Program-made: the position numbers and the translations under genes
NCBI GenBank assembly: GCA_001931875.2
Contig: MSJH02000803.1
Span: 310,362 to 374,361 of the forward strand
DNA: 64,000 nucleotides
Source of the DNA: Byssochlamys sp. IMV 00236
Taxonomy: Eukaryota; Ascomycota; Eurotiomycetes; Eurotiales; Thermoascaceae
Direction of reading: 5' to 3'
The notes under the pieces: generated by a model
The model's input: only the letters and a program-made list of their open reading frames with translations
What the model was told of the DNA's origin: nothing
Database searches by the model: none
Part shown: piece after piece, positions 13,501 through 26,880 of the stretch
Numbering within the stretch: position 1 is the stretch's first letter
Layout: each line of letters starts with the position of its first letter

Positions 13501-15910
13501 GGCTGGGAAGGGGGTCAGTCGGCCTGTTGGTTGAGCGAGTGTGCCGCCGGTCTTCGAAGGCGCACCGCACCAGTTGCAGCGGGCGGGAATCCGGCTGTCT
13601 CTTCTTTTTTTCCCTCTGGTCGCCTGTTTGGTATAGATTATAATTATTATTATTATTCTGATTATTATTATTTAATCAATCACCAACACCAGGCAGCACC
13701 ATTATTATACGCATTCCTCCCCCATCTTCTTCGTCTTCCTCCCTTTGCTCTTGGCTCTGTCTCCCGGCTCATACCGTGCGATGGCAAAACCACTTGCGCA
13801 CACCTCGTGGGTCTGCCCGTGCCAGTTCCAGACGCCAACGCCCAGCAGTTCCGCCGGTTCACAGCAGCCCGTGCCAGCGACCCAGCGTGTGAGAATAATG
13901 ACTTCTAATTCTGGAGGATGCCGGGGATGATCGACTCCGTAGTAGGAGTCACTACTGGCGTTCTAGAGGTGCTCTAGTACAATACTCAAAACGAGGGTCC
14001 GCAGAGCCTCACCGCGCTGCCAAACCCATGTTTCCCGAGATTAGGTTACGCTGGCCGAAGTTCTTGTTCTTCTGCTTCCAGGAACTGACTAATAATAGTC
14101 ACTAACGACATAGTTACTCTTATTACTCCGTATTGCTTCGCGAAGATATCATATCATCATCGTGGCTCTGTCGACGTTGCGTTGCGTTGTTCTTGGCATG
14201 GGGGGAATAATAATGTATCTGCCTTCGCGCCTCTGCTTCTTCCCCAAACCAAATCAAACCATGGCTGGGCAACACAGGGCACCGGCTGCGCCTTCTAACG
14301 CGCGTTCCTCCTGGCCACCGGAATTCCAGCTGCCTGTACCCTATCTGGATGGCAATCTGAAGCGTGGTTGGGGGTCGCCTGGCACTGCGCGGTGAAGAAT
14401 CCGCCCCTTTACCGCCTTTTTGCCAATCCCATCACCGTATTTTGTTGCTTAGCGAAAAGTCGCTGATGCTGAGCGAGACTCCCTGGCGCGGGGTCTAGTG
14501 GTCATGTGACCCTCCTGGGGCATTCCTTCGTTTCTTCCATCGAGACAGAGTCCTGGACAGCATCGATCTGGATCCATCAGCTGCATTCTTCCCAGCATAG
14601 TACTTCCTCCATAGAGAGAGTATACTGGCTAATCGTTAATGAATCATATGATGCTGGTGCACGTGTTTATTCGCAGGGAGTTCCTCATTCCCTACTCCAT
14701 GGTTATCATGATACCTCAGTAAGGGGAATCATTGGTGATTGCAGACTAAACCTATATCACTAGGGGACGTGATGCATAGAGACTCCATACCTGGAGTTCT
14801 CCCGTGGACATTATTGAACAGTTAGAGACTTCCACCGCACTATCTTCAAAGTGTCTACATATAGAGTATTATTCTAAGCGCCCAGATGCCCAGATGGTAG
14901 CAAACTAGCTCAGCGCGGCTATTAGTAAGGGACTACGATGCTTCCAGATTCCTTCCCCTTCCTGACTAGCTGGCTGGAGATCACATCTAAGATTCTACAC
15001 TACAAGAAGCAGGGTCTTTAGCAGAACCGGGCGAGACTGATCTAAAGCAGGTCGTCGTGCATCGGTCGATTGATGATAGTTACAGATTCGACCGTTATCT
15101 CATCTACCAAATAATAATGGATTTCTCTTGGCTGGCACCGCGCCACTAAGTAGTCAGTTACTCGAGTACTCTATCAGTTCACGAATGTCCAGACTTGATT
15201 GGATCATTCACCATCCTGCTGGAGCGGGGAATCAACTCTCGTGACTTGCATATTTCACGCTCTATGGTATGGTATACGATTCTTCGAGCCATCCTGCATA
15301 TGATATGGGCTTAGCTTCCCCGTGAGAACCGCTTCGAGAGCGCACGCAGAGTGTTCACTCCTGTTCAGCGGCGCGGGGTTCCTGATGGCGGGGCATATCG
15401 GGCACGTAGTAGGAAGAAGGTGGGATGCGCGGATGCAACCTCTCTTTTTCCCCTTCGACCCCTCGAAAATTCAGTCTAGACGAGTCTCGTAACACCAAAT
15501 TAAATAACCGCACTTCATGCGAGACTTGCTCTCATTACTCTATACCATACAGTGAAATTGTAGTATCCCGCACACGGGGAGAGCGGAGAGCTGGCTTGGC
15601 GGTGGAAGACAGTGGAAGGAAGAAGCGTCCGCGCGAACCTACTAGTTAATTAATTAATACGCACTTCCGTCTCCAGATACGTCAGTCAACTACCATTATT
15701 ACCTACCGTAAGAAAAACGGCCTTTTTTTTTCTTCTTTTCTAGGATCATAGTTTGAAACACGAAATAATCAGATTCGAGTTCGATTCTTGTTCATCTTAT
15801 CTTCTTGTGAAACGAACACATTATTACCTACATCCATCCTCACTGTCGCAATAGAAATCCACATCCATCACCAGAGTTCAAAAAAAGAAGAAATCACCAC
15901 CACCACCACA
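13501..15910. other. Intergenic region between actin and FES1
   Basis: This long gap should hold the rest of the actin promoter and the FES1 promoter. A (ATT)n-like microsatellite lies at about 13,637-13,675. A TTAATTAATTAAT run lies at about 15,644-15,657. The 142-codon frame at 13,480 and others here show no motif or codon bias that I trust. No tRNA was found. Confidence 0.4.
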
Positions 15911-16648
15911 ATGGACGCCAACATGAACAATCTCCTCAAATGGGGAATCGAAAACTCCGCCGGAACCACCACCAATACCACAGACAACAATGCCTCGTCT
16001 GCTGGTGCTCCCGCGCGGGGTCTCAATCCGCAAGCCCTCGCCGCACTATTCGGCGGCCCCTCCGACGCTGACCTGATGAAAGAAGCCATGGCCGCGCTAC
16101 ACTCGGACGAAGTCGATCTGGAAAACAAGCTCATCGCCTTTGACAACTTCGAACAGCTCATCGAGACGGTGGATAATGCGAACAACATGGAGAATCTGGG
16201 TCTGTGGACGCCGTTGCTGGAGTTGCTGAAGCATGAGGAGAAAGAGATGCGGAAGATGGCGGCGTGGTGTGTTGGGACGGCGGTGCAGAATAATGAAAAG
16301 GCGCAGGATAAGGTACGTATATTTCCTTGAGATTGTCTTTTCGTGTTTGATTGTATAGATTAGATTGCTAACTGACTTTTTTTTTTCTCTAATCAGCTCC
16401 TCGTCTTCAACGCCTTCCCCACTCTCGTGGACATGTCCACCACCGATCCAGACCAGGCAGTGCGCCGCAAGGCCGTCTATGCTCTATCTTCAGCAGTGCG
16501 CAACTACCAGCCTGGCATGGACGAGTTCGTCAAGCATCTCCCCGAAGGCCAAGGCTATCCTCGCGGGGAGAAGGTCGATGCTGGCGATATGGATACCATT
16601 GATGGGATCATGAACAAGCTGAGGGCGCACCAGGTGGATTCTGCATAA
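15911..16648 (+). CDS. FES1: Hsp70 nucleotide-exchange factor Fes1
   Basis: Two exons, 15911-16312 and 16397-16648, encode 217 aa, typical for Fes1. The N-terminus [16 protein letters not shown] is the conserved Fes1 start. The body is an armadillo-repeat domain ([59 protein letters not shown]). Fes1 releases ADP from cytosolic Hsp70 and helps send misfolded proteins to degradation. The start at 15911 is preferred over an in-frame non-ATG extension because the leader (CACCACCACCACA before the ATG) and the family N-terminus agree. The intron runs GTACGT...AATCAG. Confidence 0.93.
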
Positions 16649-17302
16649 ATTTTCTTTTTTCCTCACAGAGCAGATGTTGAAAGCGCATAAGCCCTCTCTC
16701 TTCCCCTCTCTCTGTTGGTGCTGCTTTATCAGATCCACTGTTGGTACGGCGGCACATTTGGTGCGCTCTTGCGAAATAACGGCTCCAGAAAGCTGTATCA
16801 CCGAAACTCGAATTCAGAGAGTCGGGTTTTCAATGACGTCGCGCCGCATTTCTGAGATATCAGGTCTGCTCGCGGACGTTCGAAGCATTGCTGTTCTGCG
16901 CATGTGCAGAAGTTACTTAGCTTGGCGCAGTCGGCAACAGAAGTCACTGTTATGGGTCTCCCATGCCATAGATCGAGCCCAACAATTATGCCGCGCCGGG
17001 TTATCATGGCTTTCGAACGGACGTCTGACTATGCAAGCGATAGTTACTATCATCAGGCCAATTCTCCAGGCTAGTGGACACTCGTCCGGGAACGAAATAA
17101 TGAACACTGAAACACTATCTGCTGGATCTATCAGGCATATTCCTGTAAAAATAATTTATAGGATCGGAGAAAAGAAGGATAATGACTATCATGCATGCAT
17201 GTCTATGAGCTCATGTCTATAAGCTAAATAATACTTCAAGCTCAAACTGCCATATGCCTCCCTATTCATTAATGCGAGGAGATAGAACAGAACGTAATCA
17301 GC
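16649..17302. other. Convergent 3' intergenic region (FES1/caleosin)
   Basis: About 650 bp between two stop codons. A 182-codon plus frame spans most of it but has no recognised motif and unusual residue use, so I treat it as chance. Nothing else was seen. Confidence 0.45.
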
Positions 17303-18516
17303 TCAAGCGACCTTCGTCGCGCCAAAGAACCCATCCCCTCCAAGACCGAACCCTTGGTTCCATCCGGCCTTTGTTTTGCGAGCGTCCCTAATGCGCCAGA
17401 AGATAGAGCCCTAGAAGCAGCAGTAGAAATGTTAGAAGGACCCTTTCGCCTGTCTGGACAAAATTAGAATATTACGACCGGGCTAGAGAGGACTTACATC
17501 GTAGACTCCTCTCAGATCTTCCTTGAAAATCTTCCCATCACGCTGGACAAGAAGCCAAGTGGTTCCGAATTCGAAGAATGCTGCTCCCCACTGGTATCAT
17601 GGAGATAGTCAGTTTTAAATTCCATATACCATAATGATAACGAACAAAAGAAAAACAAGGATATATATCTTGAGAAACAAGAAAGAAATAAAGAAAGGAG
17701 ATATGTATAATCCAACTCACCCCAAATGGATCAGCCGCACATCGATGACCAGCCATCATCGAAAACGTCTCTTTCAAACTAAGAGCACCATCTCGATCCA
17801 TATCGTATTTGGAAAAAATATTCTCAAATGATTGTGGTGTGAATCGTCCTTCCATGTCATAGGTACCGCTATCGGAGCCGTGCTGGGGGATATTAGCTTC
17901 TTATCTACCGGGTGTATGGATTTCGCTTTCGTTCGTTCATATGCCCCAATTCGAGGGGAAATCGTTCTTTTTTTGTTTTGTTTTCGAGACTCACCTTTGC
18001 CTTATGCACACTATCAACATAGACTCTAAACCACGGATCCGGAAGCCACGAATGAGCCAGACGAGTCGGATACGAGAAGTTCAAATTAATGACTAGAACC
18101 GCAAGGAGCGAGAAGAAGATATTGAATCCCAATTCGCGGAATCCGACGTATGTGTCCCATGGATAGATCTGACCGTCATTATCACGATCCCAGAAGAGAA
18201 TATGTTGTTGCATGACGGACTGGGTTTGGGGGATATACATGGTTAGCATCATTCTATTTTCCATTGCGATATATTTCGCTATGGGCTGCAATTGAGCGAA
18301 ACTCACATAATCCTTAAACTTTCCGACGTATTCTTTCTTTCCTTCTGGCTCGTCGGTCGACACGGCCCTGTTCGCCCGTGCTACGCCTGGCTTCTCGATA
18401 TCACGATCGATCGCGGTAGCCGGACGCCGTTGTTGGGTCACGGTGGCCTGCTTGACGGCGATATCGAAGTCGAGCCCGACATCATTAAGCTGTCCGGCTA
18501 ATGTAGTTTTACCCAT
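17303..18516 (-). CDS. Caleosin-family protein (lipid-droplet peroxygenase)
   Basis: Five exons read leftward: 18516-18307, 18219-17995, 17882-17721, 17590-17498, 17410-17303, giving 265 aa, within the family range. After a polar 70-residue N-terminus comes QQHILFWDRDNDGQIYPWD, the single EF-hand calcium loop (Asp-x-Asp-x-Asp-Gly-x-Ile). A central hydrophobic segment follows (FFSLLAVLVINLNFSYP) with a Pro-containing turn, then HGSDSGTYDMEGRF, DMDRDGALSLKE and GTTWLLVQRDGKIFKED. Caleosins sit on lipid droplets and bind haem through conserved His residues for hydroperoxide-dependent oxygenation. The first intron matters: reading through it would insert about 30 unrelated residues, whereas splicing GTGAGT to CCCAG gives KDYSVMQQHILFW. 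The C-terminus is short and ends FFGATKVA. Confidence 0.9.
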
Positions 18517-18899
18517 GGTTTGGAACTTCAATGTTTGTTTGTCCTGGCGATCCGTGTGGCTTTGAGGTCGAAGTTCTTTTTGTATAATGAAGGCTATGAA
18601 TGGAACAGCAACAGCAACAGCTTAGCCCTAACGAATTGAACACGACCAAGATTGACAAGTACAGTAAGTAACAAGTCAAATTTGATTCCTCTCGCTCTTT
18701 ATTTATAAGAAAATAAATTCCTCGGAAGCCCATCCGCGGTTTTCCCAATATGTCAGGAGGAGAAATCGCCCAATTCTCGTTGGTTGCTGCGGGATGTCGG
18801 ACTTCTCATGATGTCATTGCGACGCTGACCTTGTTTGTCCATATTGAATCTTAGCCAACAAGAACAACAAGAACAACACTCAGATACCGATCGATTAAC
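18517..18899. other. Caleosin promoter up to the repeat border
   Basis: Normal-composition DNA carrying the leftward caleosin promoter. AACAAGAACAACAAGAACAAC-type repeats lie at about 18,856-18,877. The sequence changes sharply at 18,900, where the LTR of element D starts. Confidence 0.5.
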
Positions 18900-19270
18900 T
18901 GTAAAGAGCTGGGGTGAGAAAGCTCTTTATCGGAGGTGACTAGTCAGACTAGTTAAACAGAATATAAGATAAGAGATAGAGATATAGGCAAGTAGCTGTC
19001 TATATATAATAAAATTAAAAGTTAAATTTAGTAGTAATTAAAATAAATTACTAATCTATCTAACTTCTATTTCTTTAAAGGTTATTTATTTATCTATCTA
19101 TTCTATTAGGTTATTTAGATAATTTAGTCTTAATAGCTCTATTTATAACTAGCTAATCTAACTATTATATATAAATCTAATTATCTTATTATCTTTTATT
19201 ATCTATTCTAAGTTATTTATTCTAGGTCTTAGTAGATCTAGATTAAGTATTATAACCCTAATTTATAATA
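18900..19270 (-). repeat. 3' LTR of element D (371 bp, reverse orientation)
   Basis: Begins TGTAAAGAGCTGGGG, the reverse complement of the LTR end ...AGCTCTTTACA, and finishes ...TAATTTATAATA, the complement of a mutated TGTTACGAACTAGGG start. It is 371 bp, the same length as both LTRs of element A. The first 60 or so bases keep a near-normal composition, so the mutation load tapers at the outer border. Confidence 0.88.
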
Positions 19271-19529
19271 ATATCTCCCTCTATTAAAAAGCTTATCCTA
19301 AGCTATATAAAGTTTATTATATAGGTCTAAATATTTAGGTATAGCTATAATAATAGTAATAAATTGCTATTAAGGCATACTTATTATATAAATTTATTTA
19401 ATATTAGCTTTATTTTAATATTTTTATCTAAAAGATTAGGAGTATTTCTATTTTTTACTAACTAATTCCTATTTTTCTATCTATATATTAAGCTATCCTT
19501 TTCTTATTTCTGCAGCTTATTTAGTACTG

Positions 19530-20910
19530 CTTTTAATAATTTAAATATAGAAATAGCTAATAGTTATATAGGTATATTAAAAATAAGATTTTTAAGTTAT
19601 TTTTTTTATAAATCCTATATATATACTTAATATAAATTATAACCCTTTAAATTTATATAATAGTGCTAATTAATATAATAATACCTCTTAAGCGCTTTAA
19701 GTATATTTTATTTATTTTAAGCTCTCTTAATAAGGCCTCTATAGCTAGCCTTAAGCTATTATAATTACTAACTAAAGATTATTTATTTAGTTATTAGCTT
19801 AATATAAATAATAAATAGCTTAATAAGTTATCTCCCTCTTCTATATCTTTAACTGCTAATATAATATTAAAACTAATAACTCTTTTTTTATAAATTATTT
19901 TATTTATTACTATTAATAATAGTAATAGAGTATCTCTACTAAAATTATCTATAAAGGACCTCTTAATAAAGAAGTATCTCTTACCTAAAATATATAGGGA
20001 TTAGTTTATATTTAATAATATAATTCTTCTTATATATAAAAAGATATAGGCTAGTTTATTATATTCTCTTTAAAGGTTAAAATATAATTATAATAATATT
20101 ATTCTTATTATACCTATAGCAGAGAAAATTCCTGCTTAATTAATTAAAAAATTATAAAAAAAATTAAAAATAAAAAAGGTTCCTAATATAGAGACTTAGA
20201 GAATCTAAGATATTATTATAATTCTTATTCCTAGAATTAAGGTTATTATTAAAATACTTCCTCCTTAAATTAATTTAATTTTTACTAAAATAATAATATT
20301 AACTATTATTACTAATACTAATATAATAATAAATTATTCTATTATCTTTAAGGCAGACTCTATTATAGATTCTTTTAGCCTAGAGAGTTTAATTAAAGAT
20401 TTTTCTCCTATCTTATAAGAGATATATCTTTATTATTTAAAAGCTTTAATATAAAATCTAAAGTAATAATATATCTATTCTTATATTAATATAAAGTATT
20501 TCTATTATAAGAGTCTTTATAAGCTATAAATTTTTATACTGCTAGTATATAAGGCTAAATTAATTTATATTTAAAGTCTTAGCTAAAAGGCTTATCTCTT
20601 AAATAATTTAGAGTTTTTTAATAAGGCTATAAATATATATATTTTTTTTATAGAAGTATATATATAGAAATCTATATTTAAGACTATTAAATACTAGCTT
20701 AATACTATTATTATTTTACTAACTTTATTATATTTTAAATTAGAGTTATTATATCTTTTTTAAGAGTTATATTAAATAATCTATTTATTAAATTATAATA
20801 TCTTATATATAGTAAATATATTTATCTAATTATAAAGACTGCCTCTATTCTTTAATAAGGAGAAGGAAGATATTATTAAGGGATTTTATAATAATAAAAT
20901 AGCTAAATAA
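19530..20910 (+). pseudogene. Antisense ORF of element D (degraded copy)
   Basis: On the plus strand, opposite to D's own gag-pol, a frame homologous to the antisense ORF of element C can be followed from about 19,530 to 20,910. It is broken by many TAA/TAG codons that line up with Gln codons. The segment near 20,525-20,645 (SLYKL, YKAKLIYI, SLS, NNLEFFNKAI) aligns residue by residue with C. No protein family was recognised. Confidence 0.55.
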
Positions 20911-21816
20911 AATAATTTTATAAGCTTATATTTAGATTATTAGCTAAGGCTAGCCTAATTAAATTAAATTATTCTTATTAAGATTTCTTTTTTTTATATT
21001 TTTTTTAAAACTCTTAAACCCTATAAAAAAATTAAAGAAAAAGTAATATATATATAGTAATATATTTAATAATAGTTAAAAAACCTAATAAAAGAAAAAG
21101 TATTATTACCTATTTATTTTATTTTACTTTCTAATTTTTAGCTTTCCTTTATATTACCTTTATTTAGGCAGCTTATCTATATTAAGAGCTTTATTAAGAT
21201 TCTTATTATAATATTCCTCTAAAGCTTTAATTATATATATAAGATTTTTTAATATCTACTATAAGTTTTTATATAAAAGATATTTTTTTTATTTTATTAA
21301 AAATTATTTCTTTTTATAAAAAGTTTATTTATTAAAAATTTCTTTTATTTTTTATTTCTATTCTTTATTAATAAGAACTAAATTTAGCTATTTAAGTTTT
21401 ATCTCTTTTTATTAATTATAAAGTTTTAATAGAGATATATAAAATATTAGATATATTTTACTTAAGCTTTTTAGTAGTTATAATTAATATACTTACTTTT
21501 TAATTATCTCTATTACTTTATAAGGTCTAGAAAATTAATAGTCTAACTTTTCATTTAATTAATTAGTTTATAGATTCTTTATTAATAAAAAAATTTAATC
21601 CCTTATTTTATATAATTTAAATATATATTTCTTATTATAATACTTCGCTTATACCTTAATAATATATTATAAGTATTTTTCTAACTTTACCTTAATATTT
21701 AATAATTCTTTAAGTTATTCCTTAATAGCGGGAATATTTAACCTTATTCTTATATTATATTTATCCTAGCTATTAGAATTAAAGCTATAAAAGGCCTTAA
21801 ATAGTAAGTATTTAAT

Positions 21817-22187
21817 TATTATAAACTAGGGCTATAATACTTAATCTAGACCTACTAAGACCTAGAATAAATAATCTAAGATAAATAATAAAAGATAATA
21901 AGATAACTAGATTTATATATAATAGTTAGATTAGCTAGTTATAAATAGAGCTATTAAAACTAAATTATTTAGATAATCTAATAGAATAGATAAATAAATA
22001 AATAACCTCTAAAAAAATAGAAGTTAGATAAATTAATAATTTATTCTAATTATTACTAAACTTAACTCTTAACTCTATTATATATAAATAGCTATTTGCC
22101 TATATTTCTATCTCTTATCTTATATTCTATTTAACTAGTCTAACTAGTTATCTTTAATAAAGAGCTTCCTTACCCTAGCTCTTTATA
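21817..22187 (+). repeat. 5' LTR of element A (371 bp)
   Basis: Starts TATTATAAACTAGGG, a RIP-mutated TGTTACGAACTAGGG, and ends ACCCTAGCTCTTTATA. It aligns along its length with 44,798-45,168 and, apart from about 9 bp, with the LTRs of element C. The transcript leader would start in or near it. Confidence 0.88.
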
Positions 22188-22299
22188 GTTTAAATTGCTT
22201 AATTAATAGTATATTAAGAAGAGAAGAGATATTAGGAAATAGTATTAGAGATTAGTATAAAGAATCTAAATATAGCCTAGAGCCTAGCGCTTAACTTAA

Positions 22300-25200
22300 A
22301 TTAGCAAATATTATTAATCTTAAGCAATTAAGATTAGTAAGTAATATTAGTCTTAATTAGCCTAAACTAATAACTATTATAGGCTTAAAAAATCTAATAA
22401 ATTTAAGAAATATTATAGACTTTAAGATTTAATAGGAATTAAATACTATTAATACTAAACCTATTATCTTATTAAATTCTTAGCATTAAGTTAATAGCAT
22501 AGTAATAAGAGCTCTATAAGATATAACTTAGAGATTATTAGAAAAGATAAGTATAGCTGCAATTATAGAACTAATAAAATAAATAAATATAGCTCTTAAA
22601 TCTAAGTTTATTATTAAACTGCCTAAACCTTATTAATATTAAGTTAAAGATTTAAATATTTATTATTATTAGTACTGCTATATAGATTAATATTTTACCT
22701 ATAATATATTAATATTTTAAACTGAAGCTAGTAAGATAAACTATACTATTATATTGCTTTTAAATAATTATAGAATAGCTTAAAGTTATAAACTTCTTAC
22801 TTTAATTATAACTTTATAGTAGAGATTTTAATAATAGCTATTAAATTATCTTAAGAATCTATAATATTAACCCTAAATAGCTATTATATAATTCTAGGGG
22901 CTAAAATAATAGCTAAGATAAATTGCTTAGGAATTTTATAATAAATTTAAGCTTTATAAAGCTAAATTAGCCCTAGAGAATAATATCTAAAGCTAAACTT
23001 TCTTCTTTATACTATAAGAAGATATATAGAATTAGTTATTTAAGTACATATATATTCTAACTAATTTAGACTAATTAGCTTTTAAGGCTATAATTATTAA
23101 ATAAAGTCTTAAAAACTCTATTAAATCTTAATTAAAAGACTTTAAGAAGAAGGAATAATCTTAACCTTATATAAGGGAAAAAGACTAATTTTACCTATAT
23201 ATACAGGATAAATAAAAGGATAAATTATTTTAATTAATCTCTATAAAGACTTATTTAGAATATAAAATAAGGAGGTTTAAATTTTTAGAGAAATAAGAAT
23301 AGTTAATAAAAGAAGAGCAATATTTTAATTATAAGAAAAATAAATATATTAGTAAATAATATTTTAATAAGATAGGGAAGAACTCTAAACCCCCTAAAGA
23401 TAAAGGTATTAGGCTAAATATACTTTAGTGCCTTAAAGGCGTAGAGCTAGAGTTTATAACTTTAGTAAGTATATTAATTAAGGATTATATTATAAAAATA
23501 AATATACTTCTTAATTCTTAAGTATATACTAACTTTATTAACTATAACTTTTTATTATATTATAGATATAAGGGGTTTTTATAAAAGCTAGTAAGTTATA
23601 CCTTATAGATAGGAGATTAAATAATACTAATTTATAGCTATTTCCCTATTATTATTAAGATAAAAGACTTAGAGGAGAAAATAGAATATTATAAGATTAA
23701 CTTCTAGATTATTTCTATATAAGAACTTAATATAATTAGGAAGAATTAGAATATAATCTTAAGATTATTATAGTTATATTATAATAATCTTATTATAGAT
23801 TAGAGATATTTAACTTAGAGATATTAACAGAAGGCTTTATCTTAGGTTAAGATTTAAACCCTATAAATATTTATAGAGATAGTATAGAATTAACTAATCT
23901 ATTATATATAAGGGAAATATATTAAAATAGATATAAAAGAAATTTAACTTCCTTTATATTATATATAATTTTAAAATATCTTTTTAAAAAAGAGAGCTAA
24001 AATATTACTCTTATTAGAAAATATTAAGACCTATATAATTAATTTAATTAATAATAAGTTACTGCTATAAGGGCCTCTATACTTATATTCTGCTAGAGAA
24101 CTAAATGTATTATAAAAATATTTAAAAGATATATAATAATAAGGTTAAATCTAGGCTTTAACTAGCTTAGCTAAATTACTAATTATTTTTATCCCTAAGA
24201 AAGATAATAAATTATGCTTATATATTAATTATTAAGGACTAAATGCCTAAATAATTAAGAATTACTATTTATTACTATAGATAGATAAGATACTAGATTA
24301 ATTAATAAATACAAGAATTTTTTTAAAACTTAATCTCTAAGAAGCCTATTATAAAATCTATATATAAAGGGGAGATAAATAAAAGATAATATTTAGAATT
24401 AGATATAGCTATTTTAAATATCTTATTATACTATTTAGATTATATAATACTTTAGCTATATTTTAAGCCTATATTAATATAGTGCTAAGGGGCCTATTAA
24501 ATATCTGCTATATTATATATTTAAATAATATCTTAATTTTCTTAATAGATAAGAAAGAATATAAATAGTATATCTCTAAAATGCTAAAAAGATTTTATAA
24601 ATATAATTTATATATAAAGCTAAGTAAATATAAATTTTATAAAGAGAAAGTTTTTTTTTTAAATTTATTATAGGATATAATAGGATTAAGATAAATTTCT
24701 CTAAAATTAAAATAATTTATAATTAGCCTATATTAAAGACCTTTTATAATATTTAGATTTTTTTAAGATTTATAAGTTTTTTTAAGAGATTTATTTATAA
24801 TTATTTCTTTATTATAACACTATTAATAGACTTATTTAAAAATAGTAAAAATAATAAAAAGATAGGCCTATTAGAATAAATACTTAAAGTATAAAAAATA
24901 TTTAAAGATTTAAAAACTATATTTATTAAACTGCTAGTATTATAGTATTATAATCTAGAAAAGCTAATTATAATAGCTATAGATATCTTAGGATTTACTT
25001 TAGCTACTATTTTATTATAGCTTATAAGTAAGGTAATAAAGTAATAATACCTAGTTGCATACTTCTTAAGGAAATTTATTAAAATTAAATATTAATATAA
25101 AATATATAACTAAGAATTATTAGCAATAATTAAAGCTTTTAAATATTAAAGATACTATTTAAATAGCAGTAAATACCCTATTTAGGTATAAACTAATTAT

Positions 25201-26726
25201 ATAAACTTATGCTATTTTTTTATAATAAAGACTTTAAATAATAAATAGATAAGATAGGCAAAGTTATTAATAGATTATAACTTTTATATTAAATATAAGC
25301 TGGGTTATTTAAATATAGTTAATATATTATCTTAGAGATTAAATTATAAACTCTTAAAAGAGAAATAGAAGATTAAATTATTATTTACCCTATAAAAAAA
25401 ACTAAAATTATATATTTTAAATAAAGAAGATAGTATAAATAGTTATAAATACTTACTGCTAAAACTATTAGTATTAAAGATTATTAATAGGGAAATAATC
25501 TAAGATTCTCTAAAGCTTAATCTTTTAAAATTATTTAGACAGCTTTAGTAGAGAGATATCTTTATATTAAAAAAGATTAGTAATTAGGAGATTAATTACT
25601 CTAGAAGCTTTAAATAAATTATAAATAATAAAGATTTGCTATAGAGATAGGATTAAATTTATATCTTAAATAAATATTTATTAAAATAAGAATTATTATA
25701 AATTTATTATAATAATCTATATACTAATTATTAAGGAATTAGAACTATAAAAAAATTACTTAAGTAAAAGTTCTATTAGCCGGGTATATAGAATAATATA
25801 TAAGAATATATAAAGACTTATAATATCTATAAAAGGAATAAAGTTCTTAGATATAAGCTATATAAATAGTTAAGCTTATTATTTATAGTAAAAAGACCCT
25901 AGTAGAATATATTAATAAATTTTATTATTAGCCTGCTATTATTAATTTAATAGGGAGTTAAATATAATATAATTCTAGTAGTTATAGACTAATACTTTAA
26001 GATAGCTCTATATATCTTAACCTAAGAAATAATTATAGTAAAAGACCTAGCTAACCTAATAATAGAAAGGATATATTACTATTTTAATCCCTTAAAATTA
26101 ATTATTTCTAATTAAAGATTAGTGTTTACTAGTAAATATTAGACTAAGCTTTATTAGTATATATAAATTACCTGATTAATAAGCACTGCTTTTTATTTAT
26201 AAATAGATAGACAGATAAAGTATTAGAATTAAACCTTAGAGTATTACCTAAGAGTATATATAAATTATTATTAAGATAATTAGGCATTATTATTAAGTGC
26301 AGCAAAGTATACTTATAATAATATAAAATATTTTACTATTAAATACTTACTATTTAAAGCCCTTTATAGCTTTAATCTTAATAGTTAAGATAAATATAAT
26401 ATAAGAATAAGGTCGAATATTTCTACTATTAAAGAATAACTTAAAAAATTATTAAATATTAGGGTAAAGTTAGAGAAATATTTATAATATACTATTAAGA
26501 TATAAGTAAAGTACTATAATAAGAAATATATACTTAAATTATATAAAATAGGGGATTAAGTTCTTCTATTAATAAAGAATTTATAAACTAATTAATTAAA
26601 TAAAAAGTTAAATTATTAATTTTCTAGACCCTATAAAATAATAAAGATAATTAGAAAATAAGTATATTAATTATAACTACTAAAGAGCTTAAATAAAATA
26701 TATCTAATATTCTATATATCTCTATT
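22300..26726 (+). pseudogene. Degraded gag-pol of element A (up to integrase)
   Basis: Gag, zinc knuckle (about 23,320-23,360), protease, reverse transcriptase (PKKDNKL at about 24,195; active-site box near 24,515-24,535), RNase H and integrase can be followed by alignment to element C, but stops occur every few codons, nearly all TAA or TAG. The frame breaks off at 26,731 where element B inserted, just after the end of integrase (VFYISLLKP-like). The chromodomain continues after B at about 42,700-42,880. Confidence 0.7.
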
Positions 26727-26731
26727 AAAAC

Positions 26732-26880
26732 TGTTACAGATATAGCTCTGCTATAGCTGCAGCTATAGCAGTATTAAACCGCCTATTAAACCGCCTTAGC
26801 AGCACTTAATAAGTAGTATCCCTCTAGTAGAGTAATTAACTTTCTTATTTTCTATATTTTTATAGCTTTACCTAGTTATA
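26732..26880 (+). repeat. 5' LTR of element B (149 bp)
   Basis: Starts TGTTACAGATATAGC and ends CCTAGTTATA (the final CA mutated to TA). It aligns with 42,494-42,642 without length change. It contains an internal inverted CTGCTATAGCTGCAGCTATAGCAG motif of two arms around TGCA near 26,749-26,772. Confidence 0.85.

Larger units (their letters stand above)
18900..21816 (-). mobile_element. Ty3/gypsy chromovirus D, 3' portion (RIP-degraded, minus strand)
   Basis: Read on the minus strand this is the 3' end of a chromovirus: integrase C-terminus (about 21,816-21,400), chromodomain (about 21,390-21,210), a non-pol 3' region, then the LTR at 19,270-18,900. Its sequence matches the reverse complement of element C (37,150-40,047) along its length, with heavy C-to-T and G-to-A change. 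The element resumes at 45,169, where element A interrupts it. The base composition is extremely AT-rich and every frame is broken, as expected of RIP. The flank at 18,895-18,899 is TTAAC, but the other end of D is lost, so no target duplication can be checked. Confidence 0.85.

Noticed and set aside
13480..13908. 142-codon plus frame upstream of actin
   Set aside because: Contains the ATT microsatellite translated as Tyr and Asn runs, with no homology; lies in the actin promoter.
16674..17222. 182-codon plus-strand frame between FES1 and caleosin
   Set aside because: No motif, rich in Cys, Arg and Ser in an unpatterned way, lies in a convergent 3' region with no promoter space.
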